Shown here: positions 24,901 through 36,951 of the stretch, piece by piece
Layout of the letters: every line of letters begins with the position of its first letter
Numbering within the stretch: the stretch's first letter is position 1
Source of the DNA: Larix kaempferi
Taxonomy: Eukaryota > Streptophyta > Pinopsida > Pinales > Pinaceae
Direction of reading: 5' to 3'
DNA length: 64,000 bases
NCBI GenBank assembly: GCA_027924585.1
Contig: BSBM01000151.1
Coordinates: forward strand, 7,287,501 to 7,351,500
Notes under the pieces: generated by a model
The model's input: the letters and a program-made list of their open reading frames with translations, nothing else
Databases searched by the model: none
Told to the model about the DNA's origin: nothing
Translations under genes and position numbers: made by a program

Positions 24901-26361
24901 TTGGTCCTTCTGTTGGTTGTCCGTGGGTGGCAGACTAGTATTGGCCAAATCGGTTCTACAAAGCCTACCAGTATTTTGGTTCTCACTTTTTGTGATACTC
25001 GTAGGGGTTGTGAAGGTTATTGGGAAGAATCTCTTTCAGTTTATTTGGGCAGGCCGAACTCAGGATTCAAAGATTCATGATCTATCTTCATGGGACAGTC
25101 TATCCCATCGACTAAATTTGTGGGGATGGGGTCTGAAAAATATTGGATCTCTTTAGTTTGCCCCCCCATGCCAAAAGTATTTGGAGGTGTATTTTTGGGG
25201 ATGGATTATGGAGCATAACATAATTATAGGTTGCCTCATTCATTAGTTAATTTTCTACACTCCTGTAATCTCATGTTCATTTCTCAGATCCACCGACCAC
25301 TTGTGAGTCACTCTTCGATTTCTTATTGGTGCAATGCTAGTGAGATGGGAGTGCCACTAGATTTATCGGATGAATGGTCTAATTAAATTCTTAGGTTGAA
25401 TAGAGTGGGTATCACCCTTTTCAGATTCAGTAGATATAGTGATTGAGGAAGGAGTTAAATCTTTTGAAGTACTTGCATCGAAGAAAGCATATGAGGTTCT
25501 TATAAATGGGGGTAGCGCCTGTTTATCACAAATGGTCATCGAACTATATTTGGAAATGCCACATCCCTTTGAATATTAAGTGCTTCACCTGGATCTGTTT
25601 GGAGAACAAAATCCTCATGTGGGATAACCTCACCAAACGAGGATTTTCTGGTCCTGTTCGTTGTGTTCTCTGTTTGAGGGGGCTGGAATCTGTGTCACAC
25701 TTATTTGTTCACTGTCATTACGTTAGGCTGTTGTGGAGCGAGATTGAACATGGACTTAATTTTACAAGGGTATGGTGTACTAATAGTCTTCGGGGCTGTT
25801 TGTACAATTGGTTTTATAACAAGCCTCCATTCAAGGATCTCCCATTTTTCCTTATTTGGGAGGTGTGGAAAGCCCACAATAGATGCATATTCTAGGATGT
25901 AAAACCTTCCGTGCACTCGGTTTTCCTTCGGGTCATTAGTGCAGTTTATGAATTCGTTGTTGTTCCCTCATTTAAACCTTCGAGGTCTTTTAATAAGCAG
26001 GGATGGTTCTCCACCTTTTTTATAGTTGTCATTTCACACTTAAGATGGGCGTCGGTTCAGGAAGCAATAATGAGGCCTAATTTTTGGCGTTATGGGGCCT
26101 TTTATGGTTCGCTAAGTGCAGGGATATTCTCATAATTCAAATCTTCGGTGACTTCAAGGTGGCGGTTGATTGGGCCGTGAAAGCTACATAGATTCATCTC
26201 ACTGGGTATGACCACTCGATGGATTGACTTCGGGCTGTAATCATTGATTTTGAGGAGATCCACTTTTCTAAACTTTTTAGAGAATTTGAAGAATTAGCAC
26301 ACCAACTGTCCAAGGAGGCTACAGGACAAATGGACTGTTATATTTCATTTGAAAAATGATC
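21954..26361 (+). mobile_element. Degenerate L1-like LINE (copy B)
   Basis: Duplicate of the copy A LINE carried by the segmental repeat, not an independent insertion, since the flanks match too. Endonuclease is at 22366-22659, reverse transcriptase at about 23837-24800, zf-RVT at about 25430-25895 and RNase H at about 26035-26361. Motif C reads FVDDDLNFG, closer to the canonical FADD than in copy A. Lesions differ slightly from A, for example a stop at 24410-24412. Confidence 0.9.
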
Positions 26362-26674
26362 TGAAAATGCATCGGTGGAGGAGGGTGCGGAAAAATATTT
26401 CTACAGTAGGCCCATCTAGTATGTTTTTTACCTTTTGTATGGAAGCTACACGCTATGTATGTAACAATTATTATATTTGTCGATGGCATACAATGTTAGG
26501 CAGACATTCCGGACTTGTAGATGTTATTGTATCATTCACGTTTCCATTTTTGGTGGGCTAAGAGGTTTGAGTTGTATTCTCTATATTACAACCTTATTGA
26601 AGTAACTTTGATTCTAAAACGAATATCAAATTGCAACTTTATTCTTATTGGAAAATAAATGTGTGATTTTTAGG

Positions 26675-26787
26675 CGAAAGCTAAGCATTGAGCTGCAGAG
26701 CATTAAATGCGGCGGCTCAATGCTTAGGGTCCATTGGATTCGGAGACCGCTGCATTTAATGCTCCGCAGCTCAATGCTTAGCTTTCG
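26675..26787. repeat. Strong hairpin, 41-bp arms (copy B)
   Basis: Copy B equivalent of the hairpin at 7259-7371, about 300 bp upstream of the intact gene. One extra mismatch (CCGCTGC in place of CCGCCGC) lies in the right arm. Confidence 0.85.
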
Positions 26788-27088
26788 GCTAATTTTTAAA
26801 CCATTCTACGACCACCTTGGTAGAGATGAACGCCCCTAGCACCTTGATAGTATCAAAATGTGCATTGAGCATTCCTAAAAGGTATGTCATGGCGCTATAA
26901 GTCAGTTTAAAATAACCCTTAAAACAAATGGAAAAAAATAAACGCAACAAACATCGATTCGCAAAACGACACGTACGATTTATGACCGTTGATTCGCATC
27001 GGTATTTATTGCAGTTGGGAGAGTTCATCTCCATATTCATTTTCAGATTAAACCATTTGTGACCGTTGAACAGAAAAAGGAAATAGAC

Positions 27089-28606
27089 ATGGAGAGCGGC
27101 ATGGAAATGGCACCCGAAAAATATATGGATATGATCAGTGAGGACTTTGCTTATGACCCGGTTCGATTACCACTTGACCAAGATTCGACTCAGACTCTTT
27201 ATGACAGAAAAACTTTGGAGAGCATCTGGGAAACTGCACGTGAGGCTCGAAACCCCTACACCAGACAATGGTTCGACGTAAAATATGCCATTCCTCAGAC
27301 GGAATTGAGGAAAGAGATGGAAGAGTACATTAATCTTCGGAACATTCCCATAAATGCCAAGATCGATGTAATTGCAGACTATACAAAAATTCTGGAGGAG
27401 GGCGAGATGAAGCAACTTCTAGAAACGTTGCGTCCAGACAACTACACATTGCCAAAATCATACTGGAATATGACATGGAAGACAATTAATCTTATACGAT
27501 TGTATTGTCAATCGAATGTGCAAAACATTGAGACATTCAGAAATTTAAATGGCTACACATATTTTACAGAGATCCTCGCAAAAGTGAACGAATATTTCAT
27601 CATTCACAACTATAGCAACTATACAGATATTAGGAAATTAGACTCTGCTTCTATGAATATTTGTAAGGAAATCCTAAGGCTCCTTGACTTGATTGGCCTG
27701 ATATCATCGGACATAGTTGGAGAAAACTCCATGGGATATGATACGATTAAAAGCTTGATCAACATTATTTGGTATTTTTATTTTTATAATCTCGGTTTTG
27801 TGAAAATCGGGACGATTGTTTTGAGACTTTATTCTATAATATTCGATGAGTTGGCTACCGATACTCTGAATGTTCTCGGATGGCAAGGTTACTTGAACGC
27901 TTTACAAGGTGAAGAAAGTCAGGGGCCGGTTAGCCTACTTAGTGTTGTCATTAATAAGTTTTCTTTCACCAATGAAAACGGTGAGAGGGATGTAAGGAGT
28001 ATTCTTAGTGAAGATTTGAATCACGGAATTGCTATTCTGCGAAGATATTTTCTGTATAGTAATGGCTATAACCATGAGTACGCAGCAGCAGTAGGTGATC
28101 TATACGCAGCAGCAGTAGCTGATGCCCTAAGTCTCTGCATCTCAAGGGAGATTGAGATATCGGACGAGAGAGAATTTACGGAAGGACAAATGCGCGAAGC
28201 CCGAACTGAGAGATTCCATAACTCTCAGGCCTTAAAAAAGGGTTTAAGGCTTATCTATGAAATAATTTCGGTAGGAGGAATGCTAGCTGATATTCTACAA
28301 GGTACCCAGATAGTGAAAAATATCGTAGATAATATGTTGAGGCTGCATTTAACATTTGTATGTGAGAAAGAAGGGTGTATGAAATTTGCCTGCTGCGTTC
28401 ACACCAGAAGAATTGTAATTCTTGTATTGGAGATCCTCCGAAACGTCTCCGAGAGAGGAGGAGTGCTATTTGGTATTGATCCTGTCCGCATATTCTCTGA
28501 AATAGTTGAGCGCACTACTTCCAAGAATCCCGGGTTCTGTGTTGAAGATTTAATGGATCATTTCTCTCCTGCATTTTGTGACTTCTACATGAATGGCTGG
28601 CTGTAA
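27089..28606 (+). CDS. U-box-like domain protein, intact copy B, ~505 aa
   Basis: This is the only complete member of the local gene family and it is intronless. Residues about 13-82 resemble a U-box, the RING-like fold of many plant E3 ubiquitin ligases: DPV at 23-25, YDR at 38-40, NPYTRQ at 55-60, then IPQTELRKEMEEYI. The spacing fits, but the usual N-terminal Cys-Pro-Ile is replaced. The remaining ~420 residues look helical and I recognise no family; an ARM-like fold is possible but unproven. Residues 331-346 are an eight-codon tandem duplication (YAAAVGDL then YAAAVADA), absent from the fourth relative. The frame extends upstream to a GTG at 27059, but the ATG at 27089 aligns with the ATG of the relative at 61569. 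Ubiquitin ligase activity is an inference; expression is unknown. Confidence 0.75.
   Translation: MESGMEMAPEKYMDMISEDFAYDPVRLPLDQDSTQTLYDRKTLESIWETAREARNPYTRQWFDVKYAIPQTELRKEMEEYINLRNIPINAKIDVIADYTKILEEGEMKQLLETLRPDNYTLPKSYWNMTWKTINLIRLYCQSNVQNIETFRNLNGYTYFTEILAKVNEYFIIHNYSNYTDIRKLDSASMNICKEILRLLDLIGLISSDIVGENSMGYDTIKSLINIIWYFYFYNLGFVKIGTIVLRLYSIIFDELATDTLNVLGWQGYLNALQGEESQGPVSLLSVVINKFSFTNENGERDVRSILSEDLNHGIAILRRYFLYSNGYNHEYAAAVGDLYAAAVADALSLCISREIEISDEREFTEGQMREARTERFHNSQALKKGLRLIYEIISVGGMLADILQGTQIVKNIVDNMLRLHLTFVCEKEGCMKFACCVHTRRIVILVLEILRNVSERGGVLFGIDPVRIFSEIVERTTSKNPGFCVEDLMDHFSPAFCDFYMNGWL
28079..28126 (+). repeat. 24-bp coding tandem duplication in the U-box-like gene
   Basis: Two 24-bp copies (TACGCAGCAGCAGTA start) encode an eight-residue repeat. 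It is also present in copy A at about 14698-14745, and is single in copy D near 62541. Confidence 0.9.
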
Positions 28607-30100
28607 ACCTTAATGGATCATTTCTCTCATGCATTTTTTTCAATAATAAGGGATTGTGAAAGTTCACTTAGACTTCTCTGCTTGAAACAAATGGACGATG
28701 TTACAAAAAAAAACCTTATTTCATTGGAGAAATCATGAAATTGTTTTTCTCTTGAAACAAATAGAGCACGTTCCCAAAGAAATCCTTGTTATTTTCGAGA
28801 AATTATTAAACTGCTCTACGAATTCTTGAGATCAGTTATCATTTGTTTAAATTTCTTAAAGATATCATTTTCCTACTCCGATTTCAAATTTAAGAATCTA
28901 TATAATAATCTAAGATTTTCTTAGCTCCAAGTAGTTAAACGCAATCTAAGCTTCTTTTTGGTTTGTTTGTCACCTTTCTGAAAAGTGGCCGAAACTAACT
29001 CGCCAAAACTACTACTTGAAACGTAGTTTTTCTCACTTCTCAAAGTTCGGTTCAATGAGGAAATATTTGGAATGCATTAACGCCCAGTGAACGGTTCCTG
29101 TATGACTATGAATTCATAAAATTGATTATGAATGGATTCAAAATAATTTACCATTATTAACATATCATTAAAACTAATTAACATATTAATAATGTATCAA
29201 TATTAACATATCATTAGAACTAACGAAGTGCTTAAATGCAATAGCTTCGAACTTTTTTGGTTTGTTTGTCACCTTTCTGAAAAGTGGTGTGAAAAAGATA
29301 TCATTAGAACTAACTGCCAAAACTACTTCTACTTGAAACGTAGTTTTTCTCACTTCCCAAAGTTCTGTGGAATGAGGAAATATTTGGAATGCATTCGGGC
29401 CCAGTGAACGGTTCATGTATGATTATGAATTCATAAAATTAATTATGAATGGATTCAACATAATTTAGAATTACTTATATTCCAATTATTTTGTTTTTAG
29501 TTAATATTTATTCAGTTTTGAATTAGTAATTTAATACGCCTTCAGAGTACATCTATTCACTATATTTTTTATTTTATGTTTCATAGACAATTCAAACAAC
29601 AAACCCATTTTTATTAAAAATATTTTTCTCATTTTTATTTACATATATGTCAATGTACACAAATCTTATGATAAAGAAGAAGAATTCTTGTATTTCCTTT
29701 TATCATAATCACATACTTATATTCATTAACATAAATAACTATATTTATTATTATATTCATTCAAATCAATGCCATGTGTAAATCCATAATAGAGTATAGA
29801 GTAATCGTGAAGATTATTGTGGTGTCCGAGGCAAAATTAATAAGAACTAAAATATGCTCAACTAGTTTGCATTTTGAAGTGAATTCAAATAGATTCAAAT
29901 CTAAGGGATTTTCATTTATTTGTTACTTGGATGGAGTGTGATTTGGAAATTAATTGAATGAAGAGAAATTTGGTTTTTTGTCTCACTAAATTACAACATT
30001 TACTAAAAATTTTTACTAAGTTCAAATTGTAATATATCTATCATATATCACACAAAAAAATAACACAACAAAAACTCACAGCAAGAGGGGGCGCTTACCC
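28607..30100. other. Downstream AT-rich region of gene copy B
   Basis: Equivalent of 15205-16724, with the same internal duplication at about 28960-29160 and 29255-29465. Nothing coding is seen. Confidence 0.6.
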
Positions 30101-30335
30101 GAGTAGCGGGTTGTTGAGGGGGCGCTTATCCTTGCTATTATTCTTACTCCTAATCGAGGGTTTGAGTCATCTCATTGGAAATGCTAAGACTCAGGGGAAG
30201 ATTCAAGGTATTCAGATTGATTTTAAGATAAGGGACTAAGTTGGAAAATTGGAAGCGGTAAGCAGAACTATTTATTGGCATAGATCTGGTTATGGGAGTT
30301 TAACATTATTATAGGTTGTGTGATTCAATACTCAA
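30101..30335 (+). mobile_element. LINE relic at the B/C junction, left part
   Basis: Same relic as 16725-16946, interrupted at 30336-30338 by the large DNA transposon. It continues at 44891. Confidence 0.75.
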
Positions 30336-30338
30336 ATT

Positions 30339-30385
30339 GGGTGAAAAAATGAAGATGGGTGTCTATTTTGGGGGGTCTTGTGAGA
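30339..30385 (+). repeat. Left terminal inverted repeat
   Basis: Starts GGGTGAAAA and includes TGGGT at about 30356 and GTGAGAA at about 30380. It pairs imperfectly with the right end. Confidence 0.6.
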
Positions 30386-31073
30386 AAATAATTATGTTAG
30401 CTTTCTACTCATAATTTTTTCAATTTTTTTTATTAAGATTTGATATGTCGATTTCGCAAATGTTTGACAGTGTGTTCTTATAAAATGAAAAGACTACAAA
30501 AGAGTTATGATTTGTTGCACCACTAAAATCGTTGTTAGACTTGTGTTTTGCAAAAACAGAAAATGCTACGACAATCTACACACAATGTACTAGTGCCTGA
30601 CTATAAGTTTGCATCCAATGGATCTCTATACTAATTATTATATTTTTTTAAAGTCGATCAATGGGGAAACTCAGTCGATTTTCAACAACCTTTTTGTTGC
30701 ACCACTTTTCTCTCAATTCGCTATAAAAGCAAAAAATCTACGAACTCCCTTTTGAAGTAGACACGTCAATGAAGAGTCCCACATTTTTTTCGATTTTTTT
30801 TGTGTTGTATTTTCAAAGTTATGGATTTTTCTTTTCGTCGTTTTTTTAAAGAGCTGAATTATAACTCGACACATGTTACGAAAATAAAACTTAAAAAATA
30901 TCAGTTCTTATCTATATACAACAAAATTTATACCCTCGTAAAGTAGATTCAATGATGAATCTACTGGTATGAAGTCTGACATTCGTTTTGTTGTGTAAGA
31001 GGTGGTTTTCTCCTTCCGAAAATGGAGAAACCTGAAAATTCTGCAGAGATCTGAATCTTTCATGTTTCAGAGA
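30386..31073. other. Left subterminal region of the transposon, non-coding
   Basis: AT-rich with no supported frame. It probably contains the promoter or leader of the plus-strand gene, but no specific signal can be named. Confidence 0.5.
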
Positions 31074-31191
31074 TTATTTGGCCGAAATAATTATTCGGCC
31101 GAATAATTATTCGGCCGAATAATTATTCGGCCGAATAACGGTTTTCCGTAACGGCGCCGTAAATTATGGCGAAGGTTATTCGGCCGAATAA
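31074..31191. repeat. Left array of the 16-bp palindrome
   Basis: TTATTCGGCCGAATAA occurs exactly at 31091-31106, 31107-31122, 31123-31138 (abutting) and 31176-31191. A degenerate copy is at 31074-31090. It is likely a transposase or accessory-protein binding array, by analogy with subterminal repeats of other DNA transposons. Confidence 0.85.
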
Positions 31192-31398
31192 CTGAACGGA
31201 AAAAAATCGCGTCGACCGAAAAAAATAAAATAAAAAAATAAAATAAAAAAATAAAATAAAAAAATAAAAAAAATAAAAAAAAATATTATTATACTCATAT
31301 AAATAAACCTAAAGTTAATTCATTATTTTCGCATGTTTTAACTTCGCATTTTTTTGTCAAACCAATTTTGGAAGGAAGAGATAATTTTTGCAAAAGGT

Positions 31399-32050
31399 GG
31401 TTTTTACAAGGTATATTTCTTCTTCTTTTTTACAAAAGGCACATTGAAGGAGTTTTTTTTTCTAAGGCATATTTGCAAGGAGTTTTTCCAAAATATTTCT
31501 TTTCTTATTGCATATTTACAAAGAAGACATTTTTTGCAAAAGAAGGTTTTTACAAAGTATGTTTCTTCTTTTTTCCAAAGGCACATTGAAGGTGATTTTT
31601 TTCTAAGGCATATTTGCAAGGAGTTTTTTCAAAATATTTATTTTCTTATTGTATATTTGCAAAGAAGACATTTTTTGCAAAAAGAGGTTTTTACAAAGTA
31701 TGTTTCTTCTTCTTTTTTCCAAAAGACACATTGAAAGTGTTTTTTTTAAGGCATATTTTCAAGGAGTTTTTTCAAAATATTTCTTTTCTTAGACATGTTT
31801 GCAAGGAGGTTCTTTGCAAGGATGGTTTTTTTTCAAAGTAGCTTTGCACTTTTTATTTAATTGAAAGAGGTTTTTTCAAATAGTTGTTTTGCTAAGGTAT
31901 TTTGCAAATGATTTTTTTCCAAAGTAGTTTTGCACTTCTTATTTATTTGAAATGAGTTTTTTCAAATAGTTATGTTGCTAAGTTATTTTGCAAAGGATTT
32001 TTTGCAAGGTAATTTTGTACTTCTTATTTCTTTGAAATGGGTTTTTTTTC
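31399..32050 (+). repeat. T-rich tandem repeats upstream of transposase
   Basis: Units of about 141-146 bp begin at 31399, 31545 and 31686 (GGTTTTTACAA start). They are followed by looser ~100-bp repeats to about 32050. Open frames here are Phe/Lys low-complexity and were not called as genes. Confidence 0.7.
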
Positions 32051-32455
32051 AAAGAGTTATTTCTTTACAATGGTTTTTTCCCAGATATATTTATAAATAA
32101 GTTTTTATTCAAAGTACTTTTTTCTAGTGGTTTTTTTCGTAGATATTTTTTCAAAGAGGTTTTTTTGCAATGATTTTTACAACAAAGATTTATTTACAAG
32201 ATGTTTTTATTTTTTTCCTTGGCACAAGGTGTTTTTATTATTTTCCAAAGAAGATTTTTGTTCAAAGATTTTTTTTAAAGGAAAGTTAATTCCAAAGAAA
32301 TCTTCTTCAAAAGACTCTTACAAAATTTTTATAAGGTAAAGTAAATTTCAGTTCATGTTTTTATAAATTCCGTAAATGTTTTTAAATCTTAATTTATTTA
32401 TTTTTACTATAAAGTAACGTGATTCTTTAATTTATCATCTATAGATTAAACAACC

Positions 32456-35400
32456 ATGGGCAATAAGAGAAAACGTCAAAGAAAAGCTGATCGTAAACGT
32501 GATGATGATAATAATAGAGAAAAACAAAAACTCACATATATTGCCAAAAAGCAAAGGGTTGCCGAAACGGAAGAGAGAACTATTGAAGATATAAATACAG
32601 ATTTACATGATAATGTTGAAGAGATGGAAATTGAAAATAGAGTACAAGAATAACAAATTGAAGTTGAAAAGAATATTGTAGAAGATGTAAATAGTGATTT
32701 ACATGCTAATGTCGATGAAATCAATATTGAAGATCAAGTTCAAGATCCAGAAATTGGACCTGGTATCTATATATCATATATTTTCCAAATTCATTTTTTT
32801 ATAATGAATTTTATTTTTTGATATATGTTAAATTAAATTTAACTTGATGTATAGGTACTTTTACTATTGATGATGAAATGTTAGAAGACATTGATTGCGA
32901 CAAATATGGAGAAAAACTACCAATACATGTTGCACAATATCGTGCTACAAAAATTTATGATGAAGTTCTCAAGGATTACTCAATAGCAGGACAAGCACAA
33001 ATTTTGAGATGTTTATTAGTGTCCAAGAAGTTAGAAGGTGCTACATCATTATTGGGTATTCACAAAGCAACAAAAGAGTCGAAATTGAAACAAAATGTGA
33101 TGGAAAATATAGGTGATGCAATAAAAAAATTTGAAAAATCTAGGAAGAAAGATATCAGTGCTGCACGTAAAGCAATTCATATAGCAATTCTTTCAGCTAG
33201 TACTAAACAAAAGCGTTTGACAACAGAACTAGCAAAAGCAGTTGGAACATCAAGAAAGACATTATACAACATAGCAAATTCAGAATGCAAATAGATGAAA
33301 ATAATGAACTTGCTTGCTGGGCAATTATTTGTAGACAACCTTACAAAGATAGATTAGGAGCAGGTGTTAAAGATATTGTACGAGAATATTGGTTGGAACA
33401 TGCTCGCGTTTCACCAAATTCAAGAGATGTGATACGCAAAAGAATATCACGAAATGTATATGAAAGCCAACCAAAACATATAATGGACATGACACAAGTA
33501 CAATTGTTCAATAAATTCAAGGAAGATCATCGTGGAATTAATATATCAATCACTACATTTGTGCAACAAAAACCATGGTATGTTCGACCTATAACTATAT
33601 GTGATACATGTTGTTGCCGTTATCATGTGCAATTTCAGTTATATTATGACACGTTTCTTGAATTTGGTAAAATGTTTTGGACAAATTCACCACCTCCGTC
33701 GACGATATGTGAATTCATATCTCAAATTTTATGTGAGAGAAATCACGATGAAGTATTTTATTCAAAGAAATGTGTCAATGGAAAACATTGTCATCATTGT
33801 GGAAATTTGGTGCTATTCCACAATAAATATCCTATCGATAATGATCAATCGTTGTCAAATGTAAATGTTGATTGGAGGAGATACGAATACATCAACTATA
33901 GTACAAGTTCTAGTGATTCACATTCCAAAAGAATTGATTTGCTAGAAGACAAGATATGCATCACAGATTTTCTCAAAAAATTTGAAAGCGAAATTTATAA
34001 ATACACCCAGCATTCACATAGATCACGATGGCAAGATCTTCAATTCAAACAGTCTCGTGAAATTTTTCCACCCGGAACAATTTTGTCGGTGGTTGATTTT
34101 GCTGAAAACTATACATTTGCTGCACAAAAAGAGATACAGAGTGAATACTATCACTCTGACCAAGTTTCGATATTTGTCCATGTTGTATATAGACATTTTC
34201 AACAGGATGTTGATGGCATTGAAAGCACATGTGACAATCGAGATGTGATTAAATAATACCACTTCTATATCAGCGATGATCGTACACATGATACACATTT
34301 TGTTCAACATTGTATAGAAAATATTTTCTATGACTCACTGAAAAAACGCGAAGTCAAATTCAATGAGCATTGGATATGGTCTGATGGATGTGCGAGTCAA
34401 TTTAAATCTTCATGATCATTTTTTTGGTTATGTCGACTTCATAAAGCGCTGAACATTAAACATCGCTTGAATTTTTTTGAAACTGGGCATGGAAAAGGTG
34501 AGCATGATGGTGCAGGAGCATGCATGAAAAGAGCACTTCGAATATGGCAAATGAACTATTCTTCTGCACGGTTTCATTCAGCTGCAGAGGTTGTCCAATG
34601 GTGTCAATTAAATCTAAGCCATGATTATAATCAACAATCAAAAGATGTGCGCAGGTATGTCCACTATTTTTTTAATTTATATTATTTCTTGAAATTTAAA
34701 AAAATGTATGTACTAACATTTAAGTACTTACATACACTAACATTAAAAGTTGTTCTTTGAAAGTAATTCATCTTTTATTGCGTAGGTTTTTTTGGCTTGT
34801 TGGGATCCAAGATATAAATAGATCAATACCATATCATGCTAGCACCATACATGGAACTAGAGATCTTCACTCTATTCAAACAAAATCATTTCACAACGTG
34901 TTTGCATTTGACAATAGAAAGCAATCATGCTTTTGTCATATTTGCATTGAAAATGTTGAGTCTACAGAAATTTTTGAAAACATAACAAACAACTACGTAA
35001 AAGCTTGGAGACACACAGAGATTAATCCAAAAGGAAAAATGCCACTGGCAAGTGTAGAAGAATTAGAATCAGAAGAAATAGCAATATCGTCTGATGGCGA
35101 TAGAATTTCAGATCTCGTAAGAGAAGGTAATAAACTTGTTTTTGACTTTTAAGTTAATTGTTCATTCTAGTTCATCGCCATAAGTATAGTCAATTTAATT
35201 CATTTAAATATGCTAACACCAATTATAACTTGCGCAGGAGATGTTTTCGCTGTGATTGCACCTGTAGACAACAACGAAAATGTAAAATATTATTTGATGC
35301 GATGCACTGAAGGAAAAATGAAATTATTGGAGGACTACAATGACAACGGATTTACATACGAAAGAGGATCCATCATTTTAAAAGGCTACTTTTTTCAGCA

Positions 35401-35605
35401 GACGCATATGACTAAAAATTATGTCTACTTTCAAGATTATGAGCCCGATGTTATATGTTGTCAGTATAGTCATTTAGTATGTGCATCTCGAATAAAATTG
35501 GTACAAGTTCCATCAAAAAAACAGTTAAAAACCAAAAAATGGAAACTATCCATATGTGACCATGAACGGATAGTTGAAGATGGCATTCCATTGCGATGTT
35601 TTTAA
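32456..35605 (+). pseudogene. DDE-like transposase gene, four exons, inactivated
   Basis: Inferred exons 32456-32762, 32855-34654, 34786-35126 and 35238-35605 all have GT-AG borders and matching phases. The N-terminus is basic, then acidic. An HTH-like segment (LAKAVGTSRKTLYN) is near 33225-33270. A Cys-rich block (ICDTCCC, later CHHCGN) is at 33595-33805. The DDE-like core has VVDFAENYTF (Asp codon 34095), WSDGCASQFKS (Asp codon 34383) and GHGKGEHDGAGA (acidic codons 34500 and 34506). I know this motif set from unnamed transposase-like proteins of animals and plants. Lesions are a TAA at 32651, a frameshift near 33285, a TAA at 34254 and a TGA near 34412. The last exon may be a separate Agenet/BAH-like module; this is uncertain. 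Confidence 0.7.
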
Positions 35606-36115
35606 CTACATATCAAAAATGAATTGATCTATATTTTTGTCTATGTCAATTGTTGTGTGCAATATGTATTTTTTGTCCAATTATCAAAATTGTTGTGCAC
35701 AGTATATTTTTTCATTGAGTTTTTACGAATATTTTCTTGAATGACAACATAAGAGCTTAAATGGTTGTACTTTAACATGCTTAAAAATGAATTCAAATAT
35801 AATTTGGAAATTCAAAAGTATTTTATTCGGGTCCCCATATGTCTATTAGACCACTAAGGGATGAGATAACGGATGTGGCTATCCCCACTCCGCCCCGAAT
35901 TTTTACTTTTGATTGATTGATGCCAATGAAAAATCACAAAAAGACCTATTAAATTTGGTATTCTTTTAATCCATCGAACATGTTTCTTTAATATGTACTT
36001 TACCATAAATATGATCTGAATGAATTTTTTAAAACAAGTTGTTCATCTATATAAATTTTAAATATATGATTGTTGCACAAAAATAATATATCTCTCACAC
36101 GTAAATTCACATAAC
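35606..36115. other. Transposon middle region, non-coding, left part
   Basis: AT-rich. A segment from about 35829 (CCCATATGTCTATTAGACCA) recurs at about 37250, followed in both cases by a foldback. No gene was seen. Confidence 0.5.
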
Positions 36116-36351
36116 TGAAATCATGGCAAATGAAGATAACAATTATTTGATTTTTAATCGCAAACAAAAATTCCTGGATTGTGAAGATTATGCTAAGTTA
36201 GAGCAATGATTATTTACAACAAATCGATAAAAATTCATCGAATTGTTGTCTAAAATTCATTGCTCTAACTTAGCATAAGCTTCACAATCCGGAAATCCTC
36301 ACTTGTGATTAAAAAAACAAAAAATCATTATCCCCATTTGCCATGATTTCA
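36116..36351. repeat. Foldback element 1 (~236 bp)
   Basis: The left half (TGAAATCATGGCAAATG ... TTAGAGCAATGA) and right half are imperfect reverse complements over about 110 bp each with a short centre near 36230. It is likely a MITE-like foldback or hairpin-forming repeat. Confidence 0.8.
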
Positions 36352-36581
36352 ACATTCACGAACTACAAAGTACCTGAACAATGAACATATGAAAACCATT
36401 AGTTAAAATTTTGAAATTTACATATGCATATCAAACAATAAACATATGAACAACATTCATTACAATTTAAAATTTACATATGAATCAAACTACCAAAAAA
36501 TTGAACCTTTTATCAAACAATTAGTACATTTTCTATCAAAAATTCTTATCAAATTTCATTTCTTTGTATTTTAGCATCCCA

Positions 36582-36941
36582 TTTCTTAGTTCATTTCAAA
36601 CCTTCATTCTTATGGTTCAACACTTTCTCAACATTCATTCTTTTCATAACATTTCTTAACATAACAGAATCAAATATTTTTACAAATTCAACATTTCCAA
36701 ACTTTGAATTGCACCTATCAAATGTTTCAATTGTTCATCATAACAACATTTTAATAACACCTTTCTTAGTTCATTTCAAACCTTCATTCTTATGGTTCAA
36801 CACTTTCTCAACATTCATTCTTTTCATAACATTTCTTAACATAACAAAATCAAATATTTTTACAAATTCAACATTTCCAGACTTTGAATTGCACCTATCA
36901 AATGTTTCAATTGTTCATCATAACAACATTTTAATAACACC
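36582..36941. repeat. 180-bp tandem duplication
   Basis: Two head-to-tail 180-bp copies (36582-36761 and 36762-36941) differ at about two positions. The short open frame crossing them is low complexity. Confidence 0.85.
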
Positions 36942-36951
36942 TAACAAATTG

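Larger units (their letters stand above)
16951..30335 (+). repeat. Segmental tandem repeat, copy B (complete unit, ~13.4 kb)
   Basis: This is the complete reference unit. It begins and ends inside the same LINE relic and carries the only uninterrupted copy of the U-box-like gene. It lacks the copia insertion of copy A and the deletion of copy C. Its right end is interrupted by the large DNA transposon starting at 30339. Confidence 0.95.

Noticed and set aside
27059-27088. Upstream extension of the U-box-like gene starting at GTG
   Set aside because: Plant genes normally start at ATG; the ATG at 27089 aligns with the fourth relative.
31354-31841. Open frames rich in Phe and Lys upstream of the transposase
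   Set aside because: They follow a T-rich tandem repeat, overlap in three frames and have no domain.
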